Part shown: piece after piece, positions 17,333-26,100 of the stretch
Position numbering within the stretch: the stretch's first letter is position 1
Layout of the letters: every line of letters starts with the position of its first letter
Source: Alphaproteobacteria bacterium
GTDB lineage: Bacteria > Pseudomonadota > Alphaproteobacteria > Rhodobacterales > Rhodobacteraceae
Reading direction: 5' to 3'
Assembly: GCA_016869835.1 (NCBI GenBank)
Contig: VGDH01000015.1
Span: 1-36,205 of the forward strand
Length of the DNA: 36,205 bases
Position numbers and translations under genes: made by a program
Notes under the pieces: model-generated
The model's input: the letters and a program-made list of their open reading frames with translations, nothing else
Databases searched by the model: none
Told to the model about the DNA's origin: nothing

Positions 17333-18664
17333 CTATTCGGTGCTGGCAAGACCCGCCGGCTCGCCGACGACGGTGAAGAAGAGGTTGTCCGGCTTCAAAA
17401 GCCGCGCTGCGACGCGTTTGAGATCGTCAAGCGTGACCGCGTTCACCTTGTCGTTGCGGGTCCGGGGGTAATCAGAGGGCAGGCCCAGCATCTGCATGCC
17501 GACCAGAATACTGGCGATCGGCCCGTTGCCATCAAAGCGCAAGGGGTAAGAGCCGGTGATATAGGTCTTGGCGGCGGCCAGATCCTCTTCGGTGACATCG
17601 CCCGCCGCAAGCCGCGCCCACTCGGCGCGGATCACCATGATCGCCTCGGCCACCTTGTCGTTGCTGGCCTGGAACTGCCCCACCCATTCGGCTGACAGGT
17701 CACGCGCGGCAAGGCCGGTGACGATGCCATAGGTCAGCCCGCGCTTGTCGCGCACCTCGCTCATCAGCCGGGCTGAAAAGCGCCCACCACCAAGAATTTC
17801 GTTCAGGATATTGGCGGCAAAGAAATCCGGATCGCCAAAGGCAATGCCGCCATGGCCGAACAGCACCACCGATTGCGGCCCGGGGAAAGGTTCGACATGC
17901 ACGCCGCCTGCATCGTTCAATTGGGCGGGGGCGGGCATGGGCCAGCCGGTTTCAGGCAGGCCGGAAAGGAGCTTGTCCAGCAAAAGGCCCAGCTCTTCGC
18001 CCGTGATATCCCCCGCCGCCGCGACATAGACCCGGTCACGGGCCAGCACGCCCTGCCAAGCGGCAACAAGATCGTCACGCGTCAGCGCGGTCACACTGTC
18101 GATCGTGCCGTCCCCGCCGCTGCCATAGGGGTGATCGCCATACTGGCGCGCGGCCTCCAGACGCGCAGCAATGGCCGAAGGGTCCTGGGCATCGGCGCGC
18201 AGACCGGCCAGGACCTGGCCCTTCACCCGCTCGACCGCCTCGGCGTCAAAACGCGGTGCGGTCAGGGCAAGACGGACAAGGTCCATCGCCTCGGCACGGT
18301 TCTCGCTGAGCGCCTGCACCGAAACGGCGACCTCATCGGCATCGGCGCCAAAGCCGATTTGTGCCGCCAGCCCATCGCGGGCCGCGGCAAAGCCCTGGGC
18401 GTCCAGATCGCCGGCGCCTTCCTCAAGCGTGGCGGTCATCAGGTTGACCGCACCGCGTTTTCCCGGCTGATCCAGCGAGGTGCCGCCGCGAAAGCGGATT
18501 TCCAGCGCCATGAAGGGGATGTTGTGATCTTCCACCAGCCAGGCCTTGATGCCGCCGGGTGAGGTGACTTCCTGAATGGCGATCTCGGCGCGCAGCGGTG
18601 CGGCAAGGGTGACGGTCAGGGTTGTTGCAAGGGCAAAGGCCGCATGGGCAAGGCGCAGCATCAT
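17333..18664 (-). CDS. M16 family peptidase-like protein, non-catalytic partner
   Basis: This 443-residue exported protein has a signal peptide (hydrophobic 7-24, LRAEI cleavage region) and the two-lobed M16 fold. The zinc motif HxxEH is absent: the corresponding stretch reads NLMTATLEEGAGD (about 74-86). The Arg/Tyr substrate-binding pair is present in RDKRGLTYGI. This is the pattern of the inactive subunit of heterodimeric periplasmic M16 proteases. Its start overlaps the stop of the catalytic M16 gene upstream, so the two are made in equal ratio. Confidence 0.92.
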   Translation of the reverse strand: MMLRLAHAAFALATTLTVTLAAPLRAEIAIQEVTSPGGIKAWLVEDHNIPFMALEIRFRGGTSLDQPGKRGAVNLMTATLEEGAGDLDAQGFAAARDGLAAQIGFGADADEVAVSVQALSENRAEAMDLVRLALTAPRFDAEAVERVKGQVLAGLRADAQDPSAIAARLEAARQYGDHPYGSGGDGTIDSVTALTRDDLVAAWQGVLARDRVYVAAAGDITGEELGLLLDKLLSGLPETGWPMPAPAQLNDAGGVHVEPFPGPQSVVLFGHGGIAFGDPDFFAANILNEILGGGRFSARLMSEVRDKRGLTYGIVTGLAARDLSAEWVGQFQASNDKVAEAIMVIRAEWARLAAGDVTEEDLAAAKTYITGSYPLRFDGNGPIASILVGMQMLGLPSDYPRTRNDKVNAVTLDDLKRVAARLLKPDNLFFTVVGEPAGLASTE

Positions 18665-20040
18665 TCGGTGGCCTCCTCGGCGGCGGCGGCGGGCGTGACA
18701 TTGGCGGCAACGTCAGGTTGCGGGGCTTGCAGCCAGCCGGTCACGGCGCGGTTGCGGTCAAAGACCTCGGTCGCGGCGGCCATGATTTCGTCCTTGGTGA
18801 CCAATTGCAGGATCTCGGGCCAGTCCCGCACATCCTGCACCGTCAGCCCCACCGCCAGCGCCTGACCGTAAAGCCGCGCCAGGCCACCCGCATCGTCACG
18901 GGCATAGATCGTCGAAGCGCGCACCTGCGTCTTGATGCGCGCCAGCTCTTCGGGATCGACGCCCTCGGTCAGGAAGGTCTCGATCACCTTGTCCATCGCA
19001 GCCTCGGCCTCAGCTAGGCTGACGCCGGGCACCGGCATGACAAAGACGCCAAAAGTGTCGGGATCAACCGAGGTGCCGTCATAGAACGCCGCCGACCAGG
19101 TGGCGATGCCTTGGCCGAACTGCAATTCGCGGGCAAAGACCGAGGTGGTCGGATTGCCGCCCAAAAGCTCGGCCAGAAGGGTCAGGGCGGCGGCCTTGCG
19201 CTGATCGCCGGGGTTGCGTTCAGGGGCCAGGTAGCTGCGGATCACATAGGGTTCGGCCACCCGCTCATCGGTCAGCACGATGCGCCGTTCGGCCAGTTGC
19301 GGCGGCTCGGACGGGCGGATGCGGGGGGCAATGGCCTCAGACGGCAGAAGCGGGCCGTAATGGGTTTCGGCCAGCGCCAGCGCCGCCTCGGGGGTGACAT
19401 CACCGGCCACCACCACGATGGCATTGTTCGGCGCGTAATTGGCCCGGTAAAAGGCCAGCGCATCCTGACGGTCCAGCTCGGTGATCTCGTGCATCCAGCC
19501 GATGATCGGGCGGCCATAGGGGTGGTTAAGAAACTGCGCCGCCCCCATCTGTTCGCGCAACAGCGCGCCGGGGTCGCTGTCAGTGCGCTGGCCGCGTTCC
19601 TCGATGATCACATGCCGCTCGGTCGCGACATCTTCGTCAAACAGTTTCAGGTTGCGCATCCGGTCGGCTTCCATCTGCATCATCAGGCTCAGACGGTCGG
19701 CGGCAACCCTTTGGAAATAAGCGGTATAATCCCAACTGGTAAAGGCGTTGTCGCTGCCGCCCTGCGCCTCGACCGTGGCGGAAAACTCACCCGGGGTCAG
19801 GCTGTCGGTGCCGCGAAACATCAGATGCTCGAAGAAATGCGCAATGCCGGAATGGCCGGGGGCTTCATCGGCGGCGCCCGTGCGATACCAGACCATATGG
19901 GTGACCACCGGGGCGCGGTGATCTTCGATCACCACCAGCGCCAGCCCGTTTTCAAGGGTAAAGCTTGTGACATTGTCCCTGGCAAGGGCGGGGGCGGCAA
20001 GCCCAAGTGCCAAGGTCAGGACAAGAAGCAGTGAACGCAT
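18661..20040 (-). CDS. M16 family zinc metallopeptidase, catalytic subunit
   Basis: The 459-residue exported protein has a signal peptide (residues 1-20, APALA cleavage region) and the inverted zinc motif HFFEH at 68-72, with a downstream ATERHVIIEERGQR helix carrying the third ligand. It is expected to act in the periplasm on peptides or misfolded fragments, with the adjacent inactive paralog as partner. ATG 20040 has GGAG nine bases upstream; an ATG at 20058 has no such site and would place extra residues before the signal peptide. The neighbours bamF and lspA are both envelope genes. Confidence 0.93.
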   Translation of the reverse strand: MRSLLLVLTLALGLAAPALARDNVTSFTLENGLALVVIEDHRAPVVTHMVWYRTGAADEAPGHSGIAHFFEHLMFRGTDSLTPGEFSATVEAQGGSDNAFTSWDYTAYFQRVAADRLSLMMQMEADRMRNLKLFDEDVATERHVIIEERGQRTDSDPGALLREQMGAAQFLNHPYGRPIIGWMHEITELDRQDALAFYRANYAPNNAIVVVAGDVTPEAALALAETHYGPLLPSEAIAPRIRPSEPPQLAERRIVLTDERVAEPYVIRSYLAPERNPGDQRKAAALTLLAELLGGNPTTSVFARELQFGQGIATWSAAFYDGTSVDPDTFGVFVMPVPGVSLAEAEAAMDKVIETFLTEGVDPEELARIKTQVRASTIYARDDAGGLARLYGQALAVGLTVQDVRDWPEILQLVTKDEIMAAATEVFDRNRAVTGWLQAPQPDVAANVTPAAAAEEATE

Positions 20041-20169
20041 CGAAACGCACTCCGGCAAGGAAAGAGACCACTGAGCAAGGTAGGCGGGCGGGGCGGGGCG
20101 GTTAAGCCCGCTTGCGGAAATGTGATCTGGTGCCGGGCGGGGCAGAAAGGGGGGGCTGAAAGCCGGGGC

Positions 20170-20712
20170 CTAGCGTTCGCCCGACTGGCGCGGCGGGGCC
20201 GAGGGGGTGGCTGCACCGGCGGCGCGCCAGCGTTCCAGCTCGGCCTGCTGGTTCAGCGCTTGCTTGCGATAGGCGCGGAAATAGACGTTGGTGCCAAAGA
20301 GCCGCTCCAGCAGGCGTCCATTGTTCTTGCGGCGGAATTCCACATCTTCAGCCGCCAGCGCCGAGCGGATGTCGCCCGACACGCCCGCCCGCGCGGCATA
20401 GCTGACAAGCGCCCCGTCCGAGGCCGGCACAGCGGCGCTGGCAGGCCGCGGGCTGCCGCCCATGGCCAGCACGACATCATCCTTGGGCCGCTGGTCGGAG
20501 CGGTTTTCACCGCCCGGCGTCGGTTCGGGCAAGGCTGCCAGATCTTCGGGCATTTCCAAAGGCTTGGGCGGGACGATGGAAAACTCGTCCGGGCCATTGG
20601 TGGAAGAGCGCAGGTTCATCAACTGCGGCGGTTTCTCGCGCCACGCACCGCATCCGGCAACCGTCAGCAGCGCAGCGCCCGCAAGTGCGAGGACCAATCT
20701 TGCTGCCGTCAT
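20170..20712 (-). CDS. bamF: DUF3035 lipoprotein, BamF-type subunit of the outer-membrane assembly complex
   Basis: This 180-residue lipoprotein has a signal sequence with lipobox VAGC ending at Cys21. The mature part has the PDEFSIVPPKPLEMPEDLAALPEPTPGG region (about 45-72), the hallmark of the DUF3035 family described as the alphaproteobacterial BamF component. The C-terminal half includes a charged helix RSALAAEDVEFRRKNNGRLLERLFG. ATG 20712 is preceded by GGAGG; the ATG at 20724 overlaps that ribosome site and is rejected. It follows lspA, which processes such lipoproteins, and precedes the M16 pair. Confidence 0.85.
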   Translation of the reverse strand: MTAARLVLALAGAALLTVAGCGAWREKPPQLMNLRSSTNGPDEFSIVPPKPLEMPEDLAALPEPTPGGENRSDQRPKDDVVLAMGGSPRPASAAVPASDGALVSYAARAGVSGDIRSALAAEDVEFRRKNNGRLLERLFGTNVYFRAYRKQALNQQAELERWRAAGAATPSAPPRQSGER

Positions 20713-20788
20713 GCCTGCCTCCATCTTCCCTTACGGGATGTTGCTCGCCGTTCTTAGCGCAAAGCCCCCGGCACGTCACGGGGTGTTA

Positions 20789-21277
20789 TCAGCCCTTGCG
20801 CGCCGCTTCGCCACTTTGGCTTTTCCCGGTAAAGAGGACAAGCCCGATGGCCCCGGCAAAGATGCCGATATCGGCGACGTTGAAGGCATAGGGGTTTTCG
20901 ATGCCGCAACAGGACATGTTCAGAAAATCGGCCACATAGCCATAGGCGATGCGGTCCACCACATTGCCCGCCGCACCGCCAACCAACATGCCCGCCGAAA
21001 TCTGGCCCCAGCGGGTAAAGCCGTCGCGCCGCGCCCATTGCAGAACCCACCCCGAGATCACCACGGCCAGCCCGATCAGCACCCAGCGCATCAACTCGGC
21101 ATCATGATACAGAAGGCCAAAGTTGACGCCCCGGTTTTCCGCCCAGCGGAAGTTCAACAGCGGGTCGATCACATCGACCGAGCCGCGATTGCGCAGGTCC
21201 AGCCCGTGGATGATGTACAGCTTTAACGCCTGATCGGCGGCAAAGGTGGCAAGGGCGGCAAGGGTCAGCGCGCGCAT
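20789..21277 (-). CDS. lspA: Lipoprotein signal peptidase (signal peptidase II)
   Basis: This 162-residue inner-membrane aspartic protease removes lipoprotein signal peptides after lipidation. Four membrane helices are visible. The two catalytic aspartates are Asp108 in GNVVDRI and Asp136 in FNVADIGI, and WAENRGVNFG (about 45-54) matches the conserved periplasmic loop. The gene begins three bases after the purH stop, so it is cotranscribed with purH, and bamF follows after 76 bases. LptE, BamF and other lipoproteins in this window are its expected substrates. Confidence 0.96.
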   Translation of the reverse strand: MRALTLAALATFAADQALKLYIIHGLDLRNRGSVDVIDPLLNFRWAENRGVNFGLLYHDAELMRWVLIGLAVVISGWVLQWARRDGFTRWGQISAGMLVGGAAGNVVDRIAYGYVADFLNMSCCGIENPYAFNVADIGIFAGAIGLVLFTGKSQSGEAARKG

Positions 21278-21280
21278 GGG

Positions 21281-22882
21281 TCAGTGCCGGAAATGACGCT
21301 GGCCGGTAAACACCATGGCCAGGCCGGCCTTGTCGGCCGCCTCGATCACCGCGTCGTCGTTCATGCTGCCGCCGGGCTGGATCACGGCCGTCGCCCCGGC
21401 CTCAGCGGCGGTCAAAAGCCCGTCCGGAAAGGGGAAGAACGCATCCGACGCCACAACCGAACCGATGGCGGGCGATTGGGCAAGGCCCAAGGCCTCGGCC
21501 ATGTCGCGCGCTTTCTGCGCGGCAATCCGGGTTGAATCCACACGGCTCATCTGTCCTGCCCCCACACCGACGGTCGCGCCATCTTTCACATAAACGATGG
21601 CGTTCGACTTCACATGTTTGGCAACTTTCCATGCAAAGAGCAGATCGGCAAGCTCGGCCTCGGACGGCGCGCGCTTTGTCACCACTTTCAAATCGGCGGC
21701 GGTGATGGCGTCGATATCGGCGTCCTGCACCAGAAAGCCGCCCGCGACCTGACGGAAGGACAACCCACCCTTTTTCGCATCGGGCAGGCCCGCCGTAGTC
21801 AAGAGGCGCAGGTTCTTCTTGGCGGCAAAGATCGCGCGGGCCTCGTCACTGGCGCCCGGTGCAATGACCACTTCGGTGAAAATCTTGACAATCTCCTCGG
21901 CGGTGGCGGCATCTAGCGGCTGGTTCAGCGCCACGATCCCGCCAAAGGCCGAGGTCTGGTCGCAACGATAGGCGCGCCGGTAAGCCTCAAGCAGCGTCGC
22001 CCCCTTGCCCACACCGCAGGGATTGGCGTGCTTGATGATCGCACAAGCGGGGCCTTGGCCGGCAAACTCGGCCACCAGTTCAAAGGCGGCATCGGTGTCA
22101 TTGATGTTGTTGTAGGACAGCTCCTTGCCCTGCCATTGGCGCGCGGTGGCCACCCCTTCGCGGCGGCTGCCATCGGTGTAAAAGGCCGCGCCCTGATGGG
22201 GGTTTTCGCCATAGCGCAGCGGCTGGGCAAGCTTGCCTGCGAAAGACCGATAGCGCGGGGCCTTTTCCTGCAACTCCCCGGCCAGCCACGTGCTGACGGC
22301 ACTGTCATAGGCGGCGGTGCGGGCATAGGCGGTTAGCGCCAGCTTCTGACGGAAGGCCAGCGTCGTTGCCCCGTCATTGGCCTTGATCTGGTCGATCAGC
22401 TGCGCGTAATCGGCCGGATCGGTGACCACGGTGACAAAGCGGTGGTTCTTGGCCGCGGCGCGGATCATCGCCGGGCCGCCGATGTCGATGTTTTCGATGC
22501 AGGTGGCGTGATCGGCGCCCTTGGCCACGGTTTCTTCAAACGGGTAAAGATTGACGATCAGAAGGTCGATCGGATCAATGCCGTGCGCGGCCATCGCCAG
22601 AAGGTGTTCGTCATCATCGCGCAGCGCCAAAAGCCCGCCATGCACATTGGGGTGCAGGGTCTTCACCCGGCCATCCATCATTTCCGGAAAGCCCGTGACC
22701 TCAGAGACATCGCGCACCGCCAGCCCTGCCGTGCGCAACATGCCCGAAGTGCCGCCGGTCGAGATCAGTTCAACCCCCATCGCCGCCAAGGCGCGGGCAA
22801 GATCCAGAAGGCCCGACTTGTCGGACACCGAAATCAGCGCGCGTCCGACATAGACATGATCAGTGGCGACAGGATGGGTCAT
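21281..22882 (-). CDS. purH: Bifunctional AICAR transformylase/IMP cyclohydrolase
   Basis: This 533-residue enzyme catalyses the last two steps of IMP synthesis. The N-terminal MGS-like cyclohydrolase domain contains [26 protein letters not shown] and [15 protein letters not shown]. The AICAR transformylase domain follows, with [14 protein letters not shown] and the active-site block [12 protein letters not shown] (Lys-His pair), and ends with [10 protein letters not shown] and [13 protein letters not shown]. Length and motifs are complete. It lies between a heparinase-like gene 24 bases upstream and lspA three bases downstream, an order I associate with Rhodobacterales. Confidence 0.97.
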   Translation of the reverse strand: MTHPVATDHVYVGRALISVSDKSGLLDLARALAAMGVELISTGGTSGMLRTAGLAVRDVSEVTGFPEMMDGRVKTLHPNVHGGLLALRDDDEHLLAMAAHGIDPIDLLIVNLYPFEETVAKGADHATCIENIDIGGPAMIRAAAKNHRFVTVVTDPADYAQLIDQIKANDGATTLAFRQKLALTAYARTAAYDSAVSTWLAGELQEKAPRYRSFAGKLAQPLRYGENPHQGAAFYTDGSRREGVATARQWQGKELSYNNINDTDAAFELVAEFAGQGPACAIIKHANPCGVGKGATLLEAYRRAYRCDQTSAFGGIVALNQPLDAATAEEIVKIFTEVVIAPGASDEARAIFAAKKNLRLLTTAGLPDAKKGGLSFRQVAGGFLVQDADIDAITAADLKVVTKRAPSEAELADLLFAWKVAKHVKSNAIVYVKDGATVGVGAGQMSRVDSTRIAAQKARDMAEALGLAQSPAIGSVVASDAFFPFPDGLLTAAEAGATAVIQPGGSMNDDAVIEAADKAGLAMVFTGQRHFRH

Positions 22883-22906
22883 GGCAGGCGCACCTCAAAG
22901 GGGGAC

Positions 22907-24676
22907 CTAGAGAGGAACCGGCATCTCCTCACGGTCCAGATCACGAATGGCCAGCGCAGTATCCTGTGCCTTGGCCAAGGTCCAGCCCAGAGGGGTCTCA
23001 AACTCCGTGGCGCGGCCCGAAAGGACGATCTGACGCGCCGGACGCGGCTTGAGCCGCCCCTTTTGCAGATAGACCGATGGCTCCAGCGACAGAACTGCCC
23101 CGGAATCATGCCGAAACACCCAGATCTCGCCGCTTTTCAAGGCAATCGAAACGGCATTGCCGCCCATGTCCAGCGTGGCATCGACATCGGGATGCAGGTG
23201 GAACCGCAAATCAAACCCGACACCAGCCAGACGGCCTTCGGTCATCAGCCGTTCGAATCGGGTCTTCTGCGTCTCGGTGATGGCGATCAGGCTGTCGTTA
23301 CCGATCAGACGCCGTCCGTCGCTCGACAGCGTCAAGCTGCGCAGGTGAGACAGACCATGGGTAGCCGCCCATCCGTCATGGCTGGCCGAAAAGAACGGCC
23401 CACCCTCGCCCGCGCCAAGGCGCAGATGCTGAACCCCCGCCCGGTCGGTCAGCAATTCGCTGCCCGGCCTGAAGCGGGACGAAGAAAACCCGTCAATGGC
23501 CAGCGTCGAATGGCTCGCCGTGGCGCGGCCAGCCAGCCGCCACTCCGGGCCAAAGGGCGCACCCGACCCGCAAGACACGATCAGCGGGCGGCGCCCCGAG
23601 GTCAGCTCGAACGCCAGCGTCGAGGCATGGGCCAGCGCGCTGGCCTGCCCAGCCGGGGGGGCGCTTGCGTCAATCACCACCGATGTGCGGCCGCCCTGCA
23701 ATCGCGCAAAGCCCATGGCCAGCCCCTGGGCGCCCGTGGCCGTGGGCTTGACGGCTGCCGTGGCCAGCGCCTGATCCAGCCGCCCCTCAATCCCCCGCCC
23801 GCCCGAGTGTAACCGCGCCAGCCCCCCATCGGCATGGCGCAGCGCCCGCAAGGTCGGCGCGATGCGCTCAATCGCGGCCATCAGGGGCTCAGGCGGCATC
23901 TGGCCCGCCTCGCTCAGCGCCTGTGCGGCCCATGTCAGGAGCGTGAACACCTCAAGCAGTTCTTCGGGGTTGCGGGTGGGGATGCCGCCCTGCGCGTCCA
24001 CCTCGCGGGTGCATTCGGCGGACAGGGCGGTGACCGCCGGGGCCACCAGCTTTTCCATCCCCACGAGTGCAAGGCTGGCCGAGACCAGCCCGACCAGCGC
24101 CTCGAACCGGGGCAGGCCGGGGGCGGCCAACTGCCAGCGCCAGGACAGGAACACGGTCTGCGCCGTGACTTGGGCGTAATAGGCATCCGACTGCGCCCGG
24201 TCGCGACCGCTGAGGACAAAAAGCGCATGGTTGATCCAGCGGATCAGCCGCCGCCCGGTCAGATCGGGCGACCAGCCCGGCCCCTTGCCACCCCCATAAA
24301 GCGCGATCCAGTCCCAAAGCCAGTCCTGCGCCTTGGCCCGCGCCGGACCATCGCCCACGGCGGCCAGATCATCCAGCCAGGAAAACCCGTGAATGTCATC
24401 GGCCTGGCCCGGATCGGGCTGGGTGATGTCCCACAAGGGCGCGCCCTTCAACTCCACCAGCTGGCCACCAAACAGCGCATTGCCGGCAATCAGTTGCCGC
24501 TCCCGCGCACAAAGCCCGATCGACCGCGGTTCGGGCTGCGAGACAAAGCCGCGCGCCGGCAGGGTCCGCAGGGCGCGCGCCATCGCCCAGCGATTGCCGA
24601 GAGTGCCCATCAGCGTTCCGGTGCCGCGCGATGCCATGATGATCTGCTCTTTGGGGCCGCCCGCCACGCGGGTCAT
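22907..24676 (-). CDS. Heparinase II/III family protein
   Basis: The 589-residue protein has an alpha-helical first half (LLWDWIALYGGGKGPGWSPDLTGRRLIRWINHALFVL region) and a beta-rich second half with the heparinase II/III signatures RLHSGGRGIEGRLDQ, GRATASHSTLAIDGFSSSRF and HDGWAATHGLSHLRSLTLS. Such proteins are lyases or relatives acting on acidic polysaccharides; in Rhodobacterales this gene next to purH is common and its substrate is not established. No signal peptide is evident. ATG 24676 has no strong ribosome site; ATG 24637 is a possible later start. It is the first gene of the long minus-strand run. Confidence 0.88.
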   Translation of the reverse strand: MTRVAGGPKEQIIMASRGTGTLMGTLGNRWAMARALRTLPARGFVSQPEPRSIGLCARERQLIAGNALFGGQLVELKGAPLWDITQPDPGQADDIHGFSWLDDLAAVGDGPARAKAQDWLWDWIALYGGGKGPGWSPDLTGRRLIRWINHALFVLSGRDRAQSDAYYAQVTAQTVFLSWRWQLAAPGLPRFEALVGLVSASLALVGMEKLVAPAVTALSAECTREVDAQGGIPTRNPEELLEVFTLLTWAAQALSEAGQMPPEPLMAAIERIAPTLRALRHADGGLARLHSGGRGIEGRLDQALATAAVKPTATGAQGLAMGFARLQGGRTSVVIDASAPPAGQASALAHASTLAFELTSGRRPLIVSCGSGAPFGPEWRLAGRATASHSTLAIDGFSSSRFRPGSELLTDRAGVQHLRLGAGEGGPFFSASHDGWAATHGLSHLRSLTLSSDGRRLIGNDSLIAITETQKTRFERLMTEGRLAGVGFDLRFHLHPDVDATLDMGGNAVSIALKSGEIWVFRHDSGAVLSLEPSVYLQKGRLKPRPARQIVLSGRATEFETPLGWTLAKAQDTALAIRDLDREEMPVPL

Positions 24677-24801
24677 TCTTGGGCCACAGCATAGCCCGAT
24701 GCCCCCCAGATGTCATCCCAAAGCAAGGCAGATCGCGAAATGTGTCGACTTCACGGCCATATGTCCGCCCCCAAAGGCCCGCCAGATCTCAGAGCCCCCG
24801 G

Positions 24802-24834
24802 GTTCATCTTGGCTGAAATACCCCCGCCGGAGGC
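24802..24834 (+). repeat. Copy 3 of the GTTCATCTTGGC intergenic repeat
   Basis: It starts GTTCATCTTGGCTGAAATA and ends CCCGCCGGAGGC, with a few differences from the copy at 7508. It lies in the 201-base spacer between the heparinase-like gene and the saccharopine dehydrogenase gene. The rest of that spacer (24677-24801 and 24835-24877) shows no gene; it presumably holds the promoter of the heparinase-purH run, but I cannot pick the boxes. Confidence 0.72.
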
Positions 24835-24877
24835 TTCCGCCGGTCCACGACAAAAGACCGGCGTCAAGGGCATCGCC

Positions 24878-26029
24878 TCAGGCCAGATGGTCGACGCGGC
24901 TCATGTATTGCGCCAGATGCGTCACCTGGCCCAGGAACTTGGCAATCAGCTTCGGGTCATGCGGCGCGGCATGCACGCCCGCCGGGAATTCCCGCGCCTG
25001 GACCGATTCGATGGCGAGAGACACCGGCACCGACACCAGCCGCCCCATGGCCAAGCCGCGCGCATCACCCCAGGCATCCATCGCCCAGGTCTGGTCAAAG
25101 ACCGCCCTCCCGTCGCGTTCGGCCTTGAGGCTCACGAACAGGACCACCCGGTCCGGCTCTCCCGGCGCATAGGAGTTTTCCTTCAACAGCGCATCGGCCC
25201 GCGCGGTCAAGGCCGCGTTGATCTCGGCATCCGACTTGCCCTCCAGCCCCTCGATCTCGCGGAAAATGGGCGCCCAGGCTTCGGCCCAACCGTTCAGGCG
25301 GATGGTGCCACGCACAAAGTCGCGCACCTTCCAGGCCTTGTCGAAACGGTAATCCTCCATGAAGGGATAGCTGTCGCGGTTGGGATAAACCTCAAAGCTT
25401 TCCGGCTGCGGCAGCGGCGCATCATAGCGGGTGATCGCATCCCAGGGCCGGTTCACGCGGAGTTCGCTGAAATTCTTCAAGCTGCGCGAGGGCGAGCGCA
25501 GGGCTTTCAACACACCTGCCGGGGCCCAGCTGAATTTATAGCGAAAGGGGTTCGGAATTTTCTGCACGCCGCCGCAATAGCTGACAAAAGACAGCACATT
25601 ATCCAAATGATAGGCAGGCGAGGCGCGATAGGCCGCCACCAGATCATGGGCCATCAGATGGTCGATGCCGGGATCAAGGCCAACCTCGTTGACGCTGACC
25701 AGCCCCTTCTGCCGGAACTCCTCATCCAGCGCCCGCATTTCCGGCGCGATATAGGACGAGGAGACGAAGTTCGCCCTCTTGGCAAGGCAGGCCTTGGCAA
25801 TCGACACATGCTGATCGGCAGGCAGCATCGACACCGCGATGTCGCCCGGTTGAAGGGCGGCGGTCAGCGCCTCAAGGCTATAGGGGCGGATGTCACCCGT
25901 CAGGTCGCCCACCACCTCGCGGGCCTTCTCCACGGTGCGGTTCCAGACCACCACCTTTTGCCCGGCCTCCAAAAGCCGCCGAAGGCCCGGCCCCGACGAC
26001 AGCCCCGTTCCGCACCAGTGAATTGCCAT
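24878..26029 (-). CDS. Saccharopine dehydrogenase family protein (LYS9-like)
   Basis: This 383-residue oxidoreductase opens with a Rossmann segment (CGTGLSSGPGLRRLLEAGQ, residues 6-24) and has the LYS9-type block VNEVGLDPGIDHLMAHDLV (about 120-138), the saccharopine dehydrogenase C-terminal signatures SYCGGVQKIPNPFRYKFSWAP and a substrate-domain end. With the LYS1-like enzyme encoded upstream it makes a two-enzyme saccharopine route: the partner forms saccharopine from lysine and 2-oxoglutarate, and this enzyme would release glutamate and aminoadipate semialdehyde. GGGAG lies seven bases before ATG 26029. The 71-base gap to the partner gene holds two palindromes. Confidence 0.88.
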   Translation of the reverse strand: MAIHWCGTGLSSGPGLRRLLEAGQKVVVWNRTVEKAREVVGDLTGDIRPYSLEALTAALQPGDIAVSMLPADQHVSIAKACLAKRANFVSSSYIAPEMRALDEEFRQKGLVSVNEVGLDPGIDHLMAHDLVAAYRASPAYHLDNVLSFVSYCGGVQKIPNPFRYKFSWAPAGVLKALRSPSRSLKNFSELRVNRPWDAITRYDAPLPQPESFEVYPNRDSYPFMEDYRFDKAWKVRDFVRGTIRLNGWAEAWAPIFREIEGLEGKSDAEINAALTARADALLKENSYAPGEPDRVVLFVSLKAERDGRAVFDQTWAMDAWGDARGLAMGRLVSVPVSLAIESVQAREFPAGVHAAPHDPKLIAKFLGQVTHLAQYMSRVDHLA

Positions 26030-26055
26030 GTCTCTCTCTCCCAGACTGAGCGACC

Positions 26056-26075
26056 CGGAGTTTTGTAAAACTCCG
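26056..26075. repeat. Palindrome 1 between the saccharopine genes
   Basis: Arms CGGAGTTTT and AAAACTCCG are perfectly complementary with only GT between them. It stands two bases from palindrome 2. Both lie between the stop of the LYS1-like gene and the start of the LYS9-like gene, and could end or stabilise part of the mRNA. Confidence 0.75.
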
Positions 26076-26077
26076 AA

Positions 26078-26099
26078 CCGATTTCTTGCAAGAAATCGG
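26078..26099. repeat. Palindrome 2 between the saccharopine genes
   Basis: A perfect 22-base palindrome with half-site CCGATTTCTTG. It abuts the stop codon of the LYS1-like gene (26101-26103). The TTCTTG/CAAGAA core resembles the hairpin at 7583-7616, suggesting one family of A+T-cored palindromes dispersed in this genome. Confidence 0.75.
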
Positions 26100-26100
26100 C

